Positions 5,227 to 5,376 of a stretch of DNA of 5,376 nt are shown one piece after another. The number at the start of each line of letters is the position of its first letter. Position 1 is the stretch's first letter. The stretch is from contig CAJQND010000258.1 of assembly GCA_905479595.1 (NCBI GenBank), forward strand, positions 1 to 5,376, read 5' to 3'. The notes under the pieces were generated by a model, which ran no database searches, had not been told where the DNA came from, and was given only the letters and a program-made list of their open reading frames with translations. The stretch comes from an uncultured Hyphomicrobiales bacterium. GTDB taxonomy: Bacteria > Pseudomonadota > Alphaproteobacteria > Rhizobiales > CAJQND01. Made by a program: the position numbers and the translations under genes.

Positions 5227-5302
5227 TCCCCGGTAGCTCAGTTGGTAGAGCAAGCGGCTGTTAACCGCTTTGTCGCTGGTTCGAGTCCGGCCCGGGGAGC
5301 CA
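5227..5302 (+). tRNA. tRNA-Asn (GTT)
   Basis: This is a complete 76-nt cloverleaf. The acceptor TCCCCGG (5227-5233) pairs with CCGGGGA (5292-5298), followed by discriminator G and an encoded CCA (5300-5302). The D-arm has GCTC...GAGC with the AGTTGGTA loop. The anticodon stem AGCGG/CCGCT encloses the loop CTGTTAA with anticodon GTT at 5260-5262. The T-arm GCTGG-TTCGAGT-CCGGC has one internal T-G pair. It has its own promoter upstream and a strong terminator eight bases downstream, so it is a single-gene unit. Confidence 0.97.
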
Positions 5303-5309
5303 AATCATA

Positions 5310-5345
5310 AAAGGCCGTTGGAGCGTCTCCAGCGGCCTTTGTTTT
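5310..5345 (+). terminator. Intrinsic terminator of tRNA-Asn
   Basis: AAAGGCCG (5310-5317) pairs with CGGCCTTT (5333-5340). The stem continues inward through TTGGAG (5318-5323) with CTCCAG (5327-5332), including one T-G pair, to a 3-nt loop. The run TTTGTTTT (5338-5345) completes a classical rho-independent terminator directly after the tRNA. Confidence 0.9.
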
Positions 5346-5376
5346 GCGCGGTATGAACACCTCATAAACATACTCT

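Noticed and set aside
1..5376. CRISPR array, transposase or phage genes
   Set aside because: No regularly spaced repeats, and no protein resembling a transposase, integrase or phage component in any frame.

Overview
The window looks like a stretch of an alphaproteobacterial chromosome. This rests on the tRNA sequences, the style of the MarR regulator and the short 'FLPILGFWMIPLGL' membrane protein; no species can be named from sequence alone, and I did not compute base composition. It holds four confident protein genes, one small membrane-protein gene, one broken cytochrome gene and two tRNA genes.

Layout, left to right. Bases 1-272 hold no recognisable gene, but 146-162 is an exact 17-bp copy of the 3' end of the tRNA-Cys gene found at 4635-4708. 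A HAD-superfamily phosphatase (273-953, minus) is divergent from a secreted DUF1254/DUF1214 protein (1225-2703, plus); the 271-bp gap between them has several short inverted repeats. A 260-bp gap with two strong hairpins (2786-2811 and 2816-2856) leads to a MarR-type regulator (2976-3428). Its promoter is covered by a textbook MarR-like palindrome and a degenerate second copy. The regulator is followed at short spacing by a secreted metallo-beta-lactamase-fold hydrolase (3473-4375, TTG start) and by the last transmembrane segment of a cytochrome b561 (4388-4609). Next come tRNA-Cys(GCA) (minus), a small two-helix membrane protein (4777-5082, minus), and tRNA-Asn(GTT) (plus) with its own promoter and an intrinsic terminator.

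The main interpretive result is that 146-4651 is bracketed by direct repeats of the tRNA-Cys 3' end, in the same orientation and downstream of the intact tRNA. This is the footprint expected from site-specific integration of a genomic island into a tRNA gene. No integrase lies between the repeats, so this would be a decayed or minimal cassette. Its cargo is the phosphatase, DUF1254, MarR, MBL hydrolase and cytochrome remnant. The right-hand segment (small membrane protein, tRNA-Asn) would be core chromosome.

Within the cassette, marR, the MBL gene and the cytochrome fragment are likely one MarR-autoregulated transcription unit. The MBL and DUF1254 products both carry signal peptides, so both should act outside the cytoplasm. 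Their substrates cannot be told from the sequence.
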